Assembly (NCBI GenBank): GCA_049514555.1
Contig: JBEKUY010000003.1
Coordinates: 248,001 to 312,000 of the forward strand
Source of the DNA: JBEKUY01 sp049514555
GTDB taxonomy: Bacteria; Acidobacteriota; Terriglobia; Acidiferrales; UBA7541
Direction: 5' to 3'
Length of the DNA stretch: 64,000 bases
The translations under genes and the position numbers were made by a program. Of the stretch, positions 18,401 to 26,415 are shown piece by piece; within the stretch, counting starts at the first letter, position 1, and each line of letters starts with the position of its first letter. Under the pieces are notes generated by a model, which saw nothing but the letters and a program-made list of their open reading frames with translations, was not told where the DNA came from and made no database searches.

Positions 18401-18920
18401 CGAGCTGCCGTTCGGCGAACGCAAGGCCTGGTTGAAGCGCGGTGCGGGCGCGCGCCTGCTGGGCAACATGCGCGTGAACGGCGTGACCTCGATTCAGACG
18501 GGGACACCGTACACGGCGCGCGTCTTGGGCAACCAAGCCGGTTGCGGCGGGACGGGCGTGAGTTTCTCCGGACGCGCCGATCAGGTCGGCGATCCGAACC
18601 TGCCTGCGAGCGAACGCACGCCGCTCGATTGGTTCAACACCGCGGCATTCACGCTGCCGCCGTGCGGCCAGTTCGGCGACGCGGGGCGCAACACGATCGC
18701 CGGACCGGGGATGGTGAATGTGAATCTGGGTGTATCGCGATCGTTTCTGTTTGGCGAAGACGGGCGGCACCGGCTCGAGGCTCGCTGGGAAGTGCAGAAC
18801 CTGTTCAATACGCCGAATTTCACCGGGCTCTCGACCGTGGTTGGTTCGCAAACCTACGGCCGTGTGGTCGGCGTGCGGGTGATGCGAACCATGGATATCA
18901 ATCTGAGGTGGGCATGGTAA
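15402..18920 (+). CDS. Oar-like TonB-dependent receptor with carboxypeptidase-regulatory N-terminal domain and Gly-rich insert
   Basis: 1172 residues from a GTG. Order: signal peptide (GLFLLIVLLCFSTCRAQ); a CarboxypepD_reg beta-sandwich at about 43-125 (AGTVKTAEGVPVPGATVRAV, TDDTGKFEFAELPGGHYRVEV); an Ala/Gly/Gln-rich linker; an extreme Gly/Pro region at about 255-335 made of GGPGG-type units; then an outer-membrane barrel to the end (terminal NLRWAW). Aromatic beta-strand text such as FGGMLGGPLSIPHVYDGKDKTFFFLNYN is characteristic of the large receptor family expanded in Acidobacteriota. No clean plug domain is visible where the Gly-rich region sits. It is coupled to the VWFA gene, whose start overlaps its stop. 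Ligand unknown. Confidence 0.85.
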   Translation: MRLLKQGISGRGLFLLIVLLCFSTCRAQETAPAAAEAASAGAPVQIAGTVKTAEGVPVPGATVRAVASESGKTWLTWTDDTGKFEFAELPGGHYRVEVEQLGFETVSREADFSSANASPLELMMRVGTGEASAAAAANGGAKTPASAPGAAAGQGAGNAQGNHGPQQGTGGRGQGQGGPAVPAGVVNAMRQGMGGFQQVDVNGETPQNGQTQGQNRGNGATGELAVSNVLGGGLGSAASSDAFLMNGTVGRGATVGEGGFSMGGPGGPGMGGPGGAGGGAFPGQGGGGPGGGPGGPGGFGGPMGGGGPRGGGGGQRGGGPRGGGQGQGVGGLWGAQRIMRQQVNRIRFSIYDTLDNSVWDARPYSLTESNPPKINHYNERFGGMLGGPLSIPHVYDGKDKTFFFLNYNLNRQKSPVDSFATVPTVDDRNGNFCPRNVQLFNSSAINPDGCSLSSINPAAQALLQFIPEPNVPGAGTVQNYHLQTTVPVDNDAFNMHVLHTINSKLNLNVGYHFSSTRQEGIQNFPLLLSNVSTRGQSASLGLNDNVSPKLLNAIQVSWNRSRAYTLNGFAFTNDVAGNAGINGVSPDAINFGLPLINFTNFNDWVDPVPSLVRNQTWRFMDNITYTRGKHTYQAGAEVRRIENNNDADPTPRGQFVFTGRMTSQLDSSGNPVQGTGFDFADFLLGLPDTTSVRFGSSSVYFRNWGFVGYAQDDWHMTPRFTLQYGVRYEAFTPPIELDNHIANLALNGSLTAATVVCPVATTGCAAAPTRSLINGDYNNWAPRLGFAWRPRQKTPLVVRASYGIFYNESIYSQLGAEMANQPPWAQSGTLVSTAQNQLTLQNGLPTSFQSSGVVNNTAAVSPNYRVGYAQIWNFSLESQFKPNWVLTLTYTGTKGTDLDMLLSPNRNPTGAAPPIPGVGVFNYDISGGSSIYHAMQVLLQHRFAHGLMFRGVYTFGKSIDDASSIGGGAPVVVQDENNIAAERGLSSFDIRHQFTGFWVYELPFGERKAWLKRGAGARLLGNMRVNGVTSIQTGTPYTARVLGNQAGCGGTGVSFSGRADQVGDPNLPASERTPLDWFNTAAFTLPPCGQFGDAGRNTIAGPGMVNVNLGVSRSFLFGEDGRHRLEARWEVQNLFNTPNFTGLSTVVGSQTYGRVVGVRVMRTMDINLRWAW

Positions 18921-21133
18921 TGCGCCACGGACTGGCATTTCTTCTCGCGGCTCTGTTGGCCACCGGATCGGCGCTGGCGCAGCAGGACTTACCTGCGCCG
19001 AATGTGCCCTTGCCGCCACCTCCGGTGCAGGCTCCCGTGCCAGCGCCGCCGGGCGCGGTCATCCGCGCCACGACGACGCTTATTTTGATCGACGCGGAGG
19101 TCACCGACAAGAGCGGCAAGCCGGTGAGGGACCTCACGCAGAGCGACTTCACCTTGTATGAGGACGGTAAAGAACAGAAGATCGCGCACTTCGATTACCA
19201 GGACATCGAGAAGATGGAAACGGCCGGCCCCGAGGAGCTGAAACCGGTCGTCGTATCGCTGGCCGGCGCCGCAGCTCCGGAGACCGTGCAGGACCGCATC
19301 CGTGATCGCAGGTTGATCGTGCTGTTCTTCGACCTCACGTCGCTCCAGCCGCCGGACTTGTTGCGCTCGCGGCAAGCGGCTCTTGACTTCGTGCACAAGC
19401 AGATGACGCCGGCAGACCTCGTCGGCGTGGTGGCGTTTGGAAATCAGATCAAACCGCTGGCGAATTTCACCAACGACAAAGCTGCCCTCGAAAGCGCCAT
19501 CGCTCAACTCGCGCCCGGCATGGAGGGAAGCCTCGCGGACATGGCGCCCGCTCCCGCTTCGGACGGCTCCTTCGATTCGAGCGAGGATACGAGCGCGGCG
19601 TTTACCGCTGACGATACCGAGTTCAACATTTTCAATACGGACCGAAAACTCGCGGCGATGCAAGGGCTGGCCAACGTGTTGCGCGGCGTGCCCGGGAAAA
19701 AGGTCGTGCTGCAGTTCACCAGCGGAATCACGCAGACCGGAGAAGACAATCGCGCGCAACTCCGCGCCGCGACCCAAGCGGCGAACCGTGCCAACGTTTC
19801 GTTCTATACGGTGGATTCGCGCGGCCTGATGGCCGACATCGCTGGCGGAAACGCCAGCACGGGAGCCGGCGGCGGCACCGCGATGTTCAGCGGCGCGACG
19901 GTCTATCGCCAAGTGGGCGCGCGGCAGGATTCGCGCGACACCCTGGCGACGCTGGCATCGGACACGGGAGGAAAGGCGTTCTTTGACCTGGGCGATCTGG
20001 GGAAGGCGTTTGACCAAGTGCACCGCGATTTGTCCGGCTACTACTTGCTCGGCTACTACAGCACGAATCAAAAGATGGACGGGCGCTGGCGGCAGGTGCG
20101 TTTGAAGTGGAAGGTGCCGGGCGTTTCGGTGCGGTATCGCGACGGATACTACGCGCCGAAGGACTACGGCCACTTCACGGCGGAAGACCGCGAGCGCCAG
20201 ATCGAAGAGGCCATGCAATCGGAATCGCCGCGGGTCGAGCTGCCTCTGGCTCTCGAAACTGCGGTGTTCCGCCTGGCAGGCAAAGAGGTGTTCGTCCCCA
20301 TCGCGGCGAAGTTGCCTGCCAGCGCGCTGCAGTGGGCGCAGAAGAGCGGGCGGCGGGACGACGAGTTCGATTTCGCCGCGGAGGTGCGCGACGCCGCCAG
20401 CGGACGGCCACTGGGCGCGCTCCGCGACACCATCCAGGTGCATCTCGGCGAGGAAAAATTCCAGCAATTTCGCGGACAGGCGCTGCTCTATCAGGGCGGG
20501 TTTGTGCTCGAGCCGGGGAACTACAAGCTGAAGTTCCTGGCGCGGGAAAATGGCTCGGGACGCGTGGGCACCTTTGAAAAGCTGCTGGTGATCGCGCCGG
20601 CAAATTCCAAGCGATTGGAGTTAAGCACGGTATTGCTTTCGAGCCAGCTCGTGGCGGTGGGGAAATCTTCGGAGGTGCAGGTGAAGGGGCTCGGCATGGC
20701 GGTGAAGATGGATCATTCGCCCCTCGAGGTTTCCGGCGAGCGCATTGTGCCGAACGTGACCGGAGTGTTCAACGAGTCCCAGACGCTCTTTGTCTTCTTC
20801 CAAGCTTATCTGCCACCCGACGTTGACCCGGCAAATGCGCGCGCGGGGCTCGTGTTCTTTCGGGGCGGTGTGCGGGTGAGCGAGACGCCGCTGGTGCCGC
20901 CGGCCGAAGCGGACGGCAAGACGCATACGGCGAGTTTCCGCATCAGCCTGCCTGTCGAGAGGTTGTCCCCTGGACGCTACACGATCGAGACCGTTGTGGT
21001 CGGAACCGGCACGCAGCACGCGGCCTTCGCGCGCGCTTACATGGCGGTTCTGGCCGCGCCACAGCCTCCTGAGCAAACTCCCGCGGCGCCGGCGTCTCCC
21101 GCGACTACAAACAATCCTCCCTCGCAGCCCTGA
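18914..21133 (+). CDS. Secreted VWFA-related acidobacterial protein
   Basis: About 739 residues. Signal peptide (GLAFLLAALLATGSALAQ) and Pro-rich linker, then a domain ATTTLILIDAEVTDKSGKPVRDLTQSDFTLYEDGKEQKIAHF that opens the VWFA-related domain family known largely from Acidobacteriota. The von Willebrand A core follows with LIVLFFDLTSLQ (MIDAS-like DxT/S) and DLVGVVAFG. After about residue 400 a YRDGYYAP motif closes the VWA part and a C-terminal beta-rich domain follows. Two ATGs (18914, 18920) are possible; the first overlaps the receptor stop by seven bases and has GAGG at good distance. Likely an envelope adhesion or assembly factor working with the preceding receptor, by context. Confidence 0.85.
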   Translation: MVMRHGLAFLLAALLATGSALAQQDLPAPNVPLPPPPVQAPVPAPPGAVIRATTTLILIDAEVTDKSGKPVRDLTQSDFTLYEDGKEQKIAHFDYQDIEKMETAGPEELKPVVVSLAGAAAPETVQDRIRDRRLIVLFFDLTSLQPPDLLRSRQAALDFVHKQMTPADLVGVVAFGNQIKPLANFTNDKAALESAIAQLAPGMEGSLADMAPAPASDGSFDSSEDTSAAFTADDTEFNIFNTDRKLAAMQGLANVLRGVPGKKVVLQFTSGITQTGEDNRAQLRAATQAANRANVSFYTVDSRGLMADIAGGNASTGAGGGTAMFSGATVYRQVGARQDSRDTLATLASDTGGKAFFDLGDLGKAFDQVHRDLSGYYLLGYYSTNQKMDGRWRQVRLKWKVPGVSVRYRDGYYAPKDYGHFTAEDRERQIEEAMQSESPRVELPLALETAVFRLAGKEVFVPIAAKLPASALQWAQKSGRRDDEFDFAAEVRDAASGRPLGALRDTIQVHLGEEKFQQFRGQALLYQGGFVLEPGNYKLKFLARENGSGRVGTFEKLLVIAPANSKRLELSTVLLSSQLVAVGKSSEVQVKGLGMAVKMDHSPLEVSGERIVPNVTGVFNESQTLFVFFQAYLPPDVDPANARAGLVFFRGGVRVSETPLVPPAEADGKTHTASFRISLPVERLSPGRYTIETVVVGTGTQHAAFARAYMAVLAAPQPPEQTPAAPASPATTNNPPSQP

Positions 21134-21148
21134 TCCGGCCGTGCGCGA

Positions 21149-22075
21149 TCAAATCTGGAGATTGTGCAGGTAATCGTAACTGATGCGGATGCTCTCGAAC
21201 GGGGAGTGCTCGCAGAAGTCCTGCTCGACGTAAGCTCGCTTCACGCCCGCCGCAGGTGCCGCGCGGAAAATACGCTTCCAATCGATGACCCCGCGGCCGA
21301 CTTCGGTGAAGGCGTCGGCGCCGGCGTGGAAGTCCACGGTCGGCGTCCGCCCCGGCTTCATGTCCTTGAGGTGCAGCAGGGGGAAGCGGCCCGGATACTT
21401 CTCGAAGTACTCGACCACGTCCTTGCCGGCGCGCGCGAACCAATAGCAATCGGCTTCGATCTGCACGAGCTTGGGGTCGGTCCGGCGAAGAATTTCCTGA
21501 TAGCCGTAGGTGTCGCCAAGAGGAGTGAACTCGAAATTGTGGGCATGGTAGGCGAACCCCAGGCCGGCGCGGTGGCAGGCATCGCCCACGTGGTTGAAGA
21601 GGTCGGCGGCGCGCTTGAAATCGTCCAAGGAGAGCTGCCGGACCGTATGCGTGACTTCCGCCTGAGTGTCGCGGGCCTGGAGATTGAAACCCTCAAGGTA
21701 GGTACAGGCCAGATACTCGCTGCCGAGAGTTTTTGCGCGGTCCAGCTTGGCATCCAGCTCAACGGTGAGCTCGGAGGAAGTGTAGTTCATGCTGGTGACG
21801 CGCAAGTTGGCAGCGGCGAGCGCCGCGCGCACGCGGGGGACTTCGTACCCCGTGAAGTTGTGCTCGACTTCGCGATAACCGACGTCGGCAACGGCGCGCA
21901 GCGTGCCTTCCATGTCCTTCTGCAATTCATCGCGGACGGTATAGAGCTGGAGGCCGATCGGCAGATCCAGCGGCTTGGCGTAGGCCTCCGCCAGCGAAAA
22001 GTGGGAGAGGGCCGCAACGCCCAAGCCCCAGGCGGCTTGCTGCAAGAACTTCCGGCGATCCATTGGCGCGTTCAT
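21149..22075 (-). CDS. Tat-exported sugar phosphate isomerase/epimerase-like TIM barrel protein
   Basis: 308 residues from ATG 22075. A twin-arginine leader is visible (MDRRKFLQQAAWGLGVAAL), implying export in a folded state. The rest is an AP-endonuclease-2/xylose-isomerase-like barrel: IGLQLYTVRDELQKD, GYREVEHNFTGY, LGFAYHAHNFEFTP, VQIEADCYWFARAG, FPLLHLKDMKPG and a C-terminal YVEQDF with acidic residues of the metal site. Such Tat-exported isomerase-like proteins are common in Acidobacteriota and Bacteroidota; the substrate is unknown. The frame runs further upstream through a transposase remnant, which is not part of the gene. Confidence 0.85.
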   Translation of the reverse strand: MNAPMDRRKFLQQAAWGLGVAALSHFSLAEAYAKPLDLPIGLQLYTVRDELQKDMEGTLRAVADVGYREVEHNFTGYEVPRVRAALAAANLRVTSMNYTSSELTVELDAKLDRAKTLGSEYLACTYLEGFNLQARDTQAEVTHTVRQLSLDDFKRAADLFNHVGDACHRAGLGFAYHAHNFEFTPLGDTYGYQEILRRTDPKLVQIEADCYWFARAGKDVVEYFEKYPGRFPLLHLKDMKPGRTPTVDFHAGADAFTEVGRGVIDWKRIFRAAPAAGVKRAYVEQDFCEHSPFESIRISYDYLHNLQI

Positions 22076-22111
22076 TCGGCGCGGAAAAGTATACCTCGGA
22101 GAGAGAGGCTG

Positions 22112-22375
22112 GTGAAGGCAGGGTCCCCCGGGGTTCGGGCCGAAGGGCCTTTGGCTGCTTCCCCTGAAACGGACAGGCAGGCATTCTGGCACCGTCGCTC
22201 TTACGACTTCAATGTGTGGAGCAGCAAGAAAAGGATCGAGAAGCTCGAGTACATGCACCGGAATCCGGTAACCAGAAAGCTGGTGGAACATCCGAAGGAT
22301 TGGCCGTGGAGCAGTTGGTCGTTCTATGGAAGGGGAGAAGCGGGGCTGATCCCGATCGATCCGGCCGGCGGATAA
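22112..22375 (+). pseudogene. C-terminal remnant of a REP-associated tyrosine transposase (RAYT, Y1_Tnp family)
   Basis: Eighty-odd codons end with text characteristic of RAYT C-termini: FWHRRSYDFNVWSSKKRIEK, then LEYMHRNPVTRKLVEHPKDW and PWSSWSFYGRGEAG. The catalytic HUH motif and the active tyrosine of the N-terminal half are missing, and the upstream sequence belongs to another gene, so this is a broken copy. RAYTs move REP hairpins that start with GTAG; hairpins of that form occur at 31.4-34.3 kb in this window. Confidence 0.75.
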
Positions 22376-22403
22376 ACACCTGGGAACAAGAAGACCGAAA
22401 AGC

Positions 22404-22434
22404 CCCACACGTAAACCCGACGCGTTGGGCACCC
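22404..22434 (+). repeat. Dispersed repeat, copy 1 (partner at 31699-31730)
   Basis: This stretch and 31699-31730 share an imperfect ~31-base sequence; the best-preserved parts are CCGACGCGT and GGGCACCC, with few mismatches between. Copy 1 lies between the RAYT and RHS remnants, copy 2 in the hairpin-rich gap before the DinB gene. Neither is in a gene. It looks like a scattered intergenic element of unknown role. Confidence 0.5.
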
Positions 22435-22453
22435 TCAAATTCATCTCTGCAGT

Positions 22454-22834
22454 TTACGCCCGGGCCACCCGCCAGCGGCCGAAGCGGTTGGAGTAGTAGC
22501 GCGCACCGAAGTCGTCGTTGCCGGTCTCGTCATCGCGCTCCTTACCCTCGAACTTGTATTTGTTCTGGGCGCAGGAATTGGTGACCGTGCGCTCGCCGCC
22601 GTAGGGGTAAAAGTCGGCGTCGTGACAAACCACTCCGGTGTTCGTCGTCACTACGCGGGAGCTGCCCAGCATGTCTTCGACATAATACTGCGCCGAGCCA
22701 CCCACGGGCAGCATCGCGACCCTCTGCCCGCCGAAAAAGACGTACTCGGCCGTGGCCGCGCCCGAGGCGTCGCTTTCGGCGAGGAATGGCGTGCAACTTA
22801 AGGTCAGAGGGAAGGTGTCGGAGAATGTTGTCAA
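22454..22834 (-). pseudogene. RHS repeat-associated core fragment
   Basis: The frame contains the RHS core: YYVEDMLGSSRVVTTNTG, FYPYGGER, then KYKFEGKERDDETGNDDFGARYYSNRFGRW. Intact RHS/YD-repeat proteins are much longer and continue past the GRFxSPD site, where a toxin domain is attached; here the text stops after GRWRVARA. There are no YD repeats upstream. It is therefore a relic of an RHS gene next to a transposase relic, marking an insertion or deletion hot spot. Confidence 0.7.
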
Positions 22835-22994
22835 GAGGGGTTAATGCGCCAGGGGAGTATTAACCAATGCGGGACAAAATGGCGGGGCATTAGCTGTGAG
22901 GGCACCAAGGATTGCCGCCCGCGTGGGCCGCGGGCAGTTCCGCAGTATGGTTATTTTTAATAGTCAAACTAAGGAGCTTGGGGACGGGGCATCC

Positions 22995-23942
22995 ATGAAC
23001 AAACGACTCAACTTTCTGCTGTCCTTGATCACCGATGATAACGATTACCAGCTCGAGCAGGCCGCGGTTGGCCAGGAACTGGCCCGTCGAATCGGAATCA
23101 ACCTCCAGATCGTCTATGCGGGCGGGGATTCGGTCACGCAGAGCCAGCAATTGCTGAAGGCCATCCAGGGGCCGCCGGCGGAACGGCCGGACGCAATTCT
23201 ATTCGAACCGGCTGGCGGGACGGCTCTTCCCCAGGTGGCCACGGTGGCGGTCGCGGCGGGGATCGGCTGGGCCGTCTTGAACCGCGATGCCACCTACGTG
23301 AGCGATCTCCGGCGGACTTCAAAGGTCCCGGTGTTTTCCGTGAGCTCCGACCATCGGGAAATCGGCAGGATCCAGGGGAGGCAAATTGCTGCGCTGATGC
23401 CCGCAGGCGGCCTGGCTGTGTACATCCAGGGGCCGTCGGAAAGCTATGCCGCCCAGCTGCGATCCACCGGAATACAAGAGACCAAGCCGGCGACCGTGCA
23501 TTTGACTTTGCTCAGAGGGCAATGGACCGAGCGAAGCGCCTATAAGACCGTTTGCTCTTGGCTGCGCTTGACCACTGCGCAGAAGGCGCGCGTTGACCTG
23601 GTGGCGGCCCAGAACGACGCCATGGCTCTCGGGGCGCGGAAAGGAATCGAAGAGCAAATCCCCGAAGGGGAACGCGACCGTTGGCTCCGGCTGCCCTTTA
23701 TCGGCGTGGACGGGCTGCCCAAAACGGGTCAGAGCTGGGTCCGCACAGGCCTGCTCACCGCGACGGTCATCGTGCCCGCGAACTCAGTCCCGGCGATCGA
23801 GGCGATGGTTCAGGCGCTGCAGAAGGGCTTGCAGCCGCCCGAACGCAAGTACATGACGCCCAACTCATTCCCGGCCATAGAAGAGATCGTTTCCTCCAGG
23901 CTGGGTAGGGCAGCGCCGCCAAACACTCCCGAGCGCCGCTAG
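22995..23942 (+). CDS. Periplasmic-binding-protein-like (LacI-type sugar-binding fold) protein without signal peptide
   Basis: 315 residues from ATG 22995. The text follows type I periplasmic binding proteins: NFLLSLITDDNDYQLEQAAVGQEL, then LLKAIQGPPAERPDAILFEPAGG, VLNRDATYV, SSDHREIGRIQGRQIAALMP, LVAAQNDAMALGARKGIEE and PFIGVDGLPKTG. No N-terminal hydrophobic leader and no helix-turn-helix are visible, so it appears cytosolic and not a LacI repressor. No ABC permease or ATPase is adjacent. A role as a cytosolic ligand sensor, or an as yet unseen start that adds a leader, are the alternatives. The ribosome site is weak, so the start is uncertain. Confidence 0.7.
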   Translation: MNKRLNFLLSLITDDNDYQLEQAAVGQELARRIGINLQIVYAGGDSVTQSQQLLKAIQGPPAERPDAILFEPAGGTALPQVATVAVAAGIGWAVLNRDATYVSDLRRTSKVPVFSVSSDHREIGRIQGRQIAALMPAGGLAVYIQGPSESYAAQLRSTGIQETKPATVHLTLLRGQWTERSAYKTVCSWLRLTTAQKARVDLVAAQNDAMALGARKGIEEQIPEGERDRWLRLPFIGVDGLPKTGQSWVRTGLLTATVIVPANSVPAIEAMVQALQKGLQPPERKYMTPNSFPAIEEIVSSRLGRAAPPNTPERR

Positions 23943-24123
23943 CCGCACACAAGATCCGCGCACCAAACTGAGAAACGGGCTTGCCCGCGACACGCGGGGA
24001 TCCCTTCACCGCCACTCCGTGCTGTCGCGGAAGAGCTGTCCCGCAGCGGCCACATTCCTGGCGCGCTTGAGCGCGGCGGGCCGCGCGGCTCGTGTATACT
24101 GCGAAAGCTGGAGATCTTCCAGA

Positions 24124-24882
24124 ATGTATCCCTTCATTCATCTCGGGCCGCTGTCGGTTCCGACTTTTGGATTGATGGTGGCGCTGGCTTTGCTGGCCGC
24201 CGCGTACGTGATGGAAGCGGACTTCCGGCGGCGCTGCATCGAGGCGGATACCTATCACATCGTCCTCGTGGGCGGCCTCGTCGCGCTCGTGGGAGCACGG
24301 CTCTACTCCGTTTTGGAAACACCACGGGAGTTTTTTGCGCGCCCGTGGTCGATGCTCTTCAGCCGGTACGGATTCACCTGGTTTGGGGCCTTTTTGGTGG
24401 GAGTGCCGACGCTTTTGATCATGGCGCGGAAGTATCGCGTGCCGCTGCTTGAATTCCTGGATGCATCTTCGCCGGCGGCGGCGGTAGGCTATGCCATCGG
24501 GCGCATCGGCTGCCTTCTCGCAGGCGACGGAGATTATGGCCAGCCGACCACGCTTCCCTGGGGAATGAGTTTTCCAGACGGGTTGGTGCCCACGATTGAA
24601 CGCGTTCATCCGACGCCGATCTACGAGTTTCTCGCCTGGATGGCGATCGCCGCGATTCTTTGGCATCTGGGTGCCCAGGCTGGACGCGGGTCCAAGCTGA
24701 GGGGCGACGTGTTTTGCGGCTACATGATTTTGACTGGTGTGGCGCGGTTTCTGGTTGAGTTTATACGAATTAACCCGCGCGTGCTTTTCGGGCTGACCAA
24801 CGCGCAGATCGTGAGCGTGGGCTGCGTGATCCTTGGCGCTGTCTTGCTTTGGCGGATCAAGAGCAGCCGCGGCGCGGGATAA
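24124..24882 (+). CDS. lgt: Prolipoprotein diacylglyceryl transferase
   Basis: 252 residues, seven or so membrane spans. Lgt transfers diacylglycerol from phosphatidylglycerol to the lipobox Cys of prolipoproteins in the inner membrane. Signature text: MYPFIHLGPLSVPTFGLMVA, GGLVALVGARLYSVL, GFTWFGAFLVG, the core YAIGRIGCLLAGDGDYGQPT (Lgt pattern GRxGN...G..WG.PT) and VHPTPIYEFLAW. The core has Cys where most have Asn, and GDGDY where most have GE.W, so it is a divergent member, as in several Acidobacteriota and Deltaproteobacteria. The start at 24124 has GGAGAT upstream and the first residues match the family; longer extension is rejected. Confidence 0.87.
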   Translation: MYPFIHLGPLSVPTFGLMVALALLAAAYVMEADFRRRCIEADTYHIVLVGGLVALVGARLYSVLETPREFFARPWSMLFSRYGFTWFGAFLVGVPTLLIMARKYRVPLLEFLDASSPAAAVGYAIGRIGCLLAGDGDYGQPTTLPWGMSFPDGLVPTIERVHPTPIYEFLAWMAIAAILWHLGAQAGRGSKLRGDVFCGYMILTGVARFLVEFIRINPRVLFGLTNAQIVSVGCVILGAVLLWRIKSSRGAG

Positions 24883-24922
24883 GATTCCGTCTGTACATGA
24901 AGCCTGGAAGGGATGTCGGCCG

Positions 24923-26377
24923 ATGAGTGAAACGTCGTCTCTCAACCGAATGGCCCCGAGAAGAAACGCCGTCGCCGGCGGTGCGCTGGCGCTCTTGGTC
25001 GTCCTTCTGGTTCTTTCTGTTGTTAACTGGGGCCGAGGCACCACGGCGGGTGCAGCCAACGCCCGGGCAACGATTTCCTACCCCCGCGAAATCGGCAGAA
25101 TTACTTTTGCCGCTGCAGGGGACGTGATTCCTCATCAAGCCGTCGTGCGATCAGCGGCCGGTCAGAGCCAGTACGGAATGGACATTCAAGCATCGCGTCC
25201 TTCCGACACCAAAGAAAGCTCAAACGTTCCGACCCAAGCCGCTGCTGCGCCAACGGAAAATCATGGCGGATGGGATGCTTTGTTTGCTGCGGTGGCGGAC
25301 GTCTTCCGTCAAGCCGATTTCGGCTTCGTCAATCTCGAGACTCCCGTGGCTCCGAACCACTCGCGGGGATCGAAACCGTTTCAATTCGATGCCTCCATTG
25401 CGTTGCTGCAATCCTTGAAGTTCAGCGGGATCAAGGTCGTGTCGTTCGCGAACAATCACATTTTCGATCAAGGCCACGCCGGGTTTTCAGAAACGCTCGA
25501 TCATTTGCGCGAACACGAAATTCTATTTGTGGGGGCGGGGCCCACGGCGGAGGCGGCCTGGAGGCCGGTCATTCTGGAGAAGAACGGGATCAAAGTCGGC
25601 TGGCTGGGAATGACTCGGTGGCTGAATGGCAATCGCAATCCGGAAAAGGACGGGGACCCCCACGTGGCGTTTTTCCCGTACCCAGGGGAGTCTCTGGGCG
25701 CGCCGGGACTCGACGAAGCGGCGGTTCTGGAAGCCATCAAGGCGGCGCGCGCCCAATGCGATCTGCTGCTGATCTCGATCCATTGGGGGATGGAGTACGC
25801 CCCGGCGCCGCGCCCAGAGGATGTCGAACTGGCTCACAAGATGCTGGAGGCCGGCGCCAGCGCCGTGATCGGACACCATCCTCACGTGCTGCAGCCGGTG
25901 GAGACGTATTTGACGCAGGACCAGCGCAACACGGTCATCTTCTATTCGCTGGGGAACTTCCTCTCCAACCAGTCGCGGCTCTATGTGAACGGCCTGATGC
26001 CCGACAAGGACGGCGAGACGCGCGATTCGCTGATCGTGAAGTTCTCCGCGGTCAAGAAGGATTACGGGCCGGCGGGGGTGCGGGTGGAGCTGGGCGACGT
26101 GGGCATCCTGCCGGTCTGGACCGAGAACAACGGGCTGCTGGTGAGGAGCGGGCGAGCTAAAACGCCATTCATCAGGCCCATTCTGATGGACCGGGAAATT
26201 CCGCGGCTGCAGGCGAGAGCGGATGAACTAGGGAAGTTGGGCGCGGCAATGTCCGGCGAGCAGAAACAGGAACTAATGCAGGTCTCCCGCCAACTGGAAC
26301 TGCTGAAGCATCGCCGAGAATTGCTGCTGGAGCGCACGGGAGACGATTTTTTGATTGCCCCGCCAGTTGCTCCGTAG
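24923..26377 (+). CDS. CapA-family (poly-gamma-glutamate biosynthesis-like) metallophosphatase-fold protein
   Basis: 484 residues. One N-terminal membrane anchor (AGGALALLVVLLVLSVVNW), then the PGA_cap domain: ITFAAAGDVIPH, FGFVNLETPVAPN, VVSFANNHIFDQGHAGF with the NNHxxDxG motif, LLLISIHWGMEY, and VIGHHPHVLQPVE. These residues line the dinuclear metal site. A C-terminal helical tail (LGAAMSGEQKQELMQVSRQL) is rich in charged residues. CapB and CapC are not adjacent, so capsule synthesis is not supported; standalone CapA proteins have unclear roles in envelope polymer handling. It begins 40 bases after lgt and may be co-transcribed. Confidence 0.83.
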   Translation: MSETSSLNRMAPRRNAVAGGALALLVVLLVLSVVNWGRGTTAGAANARATISYPREIGRITFAAAGDVIPHQAVVRSAAGQSQYGMDIQASRPSDTKESSNVPTQAAAAPTENHGGWDALFAAVADVFRQADFGFVNLETPVAPNHSRGSKPFQFDASIALLQSLKFSGIKVVSFANNHIFDQGHAGFSETLDHLREHEILFVGAGPTAEAAWRPVILEKNGIKVGWLGMTRWLNGNRNPEKDGDPHVAFFPYPGESLGAPGLDEAAVLEAIKAARAQCDLLLISIHWGMEYAPAPRPEDVELAHKMLEAGASAVIGHHPHVLQPVETYLTQDQRNTVIFYSLGNFLSNQSRLYVNGLMPDKDGETRDSLIVKFSAVKKDYGPAGVRVELGDVGILPVWTENNGLLVRSGRAKTPFIRPILMDREIPRLQARADELGKLGAAMSGEQKQELMQVSRQLELLKHRRELLLERTGDDFLIAPPVAP

Positions 26378-26415
26378 AGAAATTCGATCGCCAAGCAGTC
26401 ACCGCCAAGCCGTCA

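Noticed and set aside
17472..20467. Two long leftward open frames (515 and 492 codons) opposite the receptor and VWFA genes
   Set aside because: Both are antisense to well-supported genes, have Arg/His-rich text without motifs, and lack ribosome sites.
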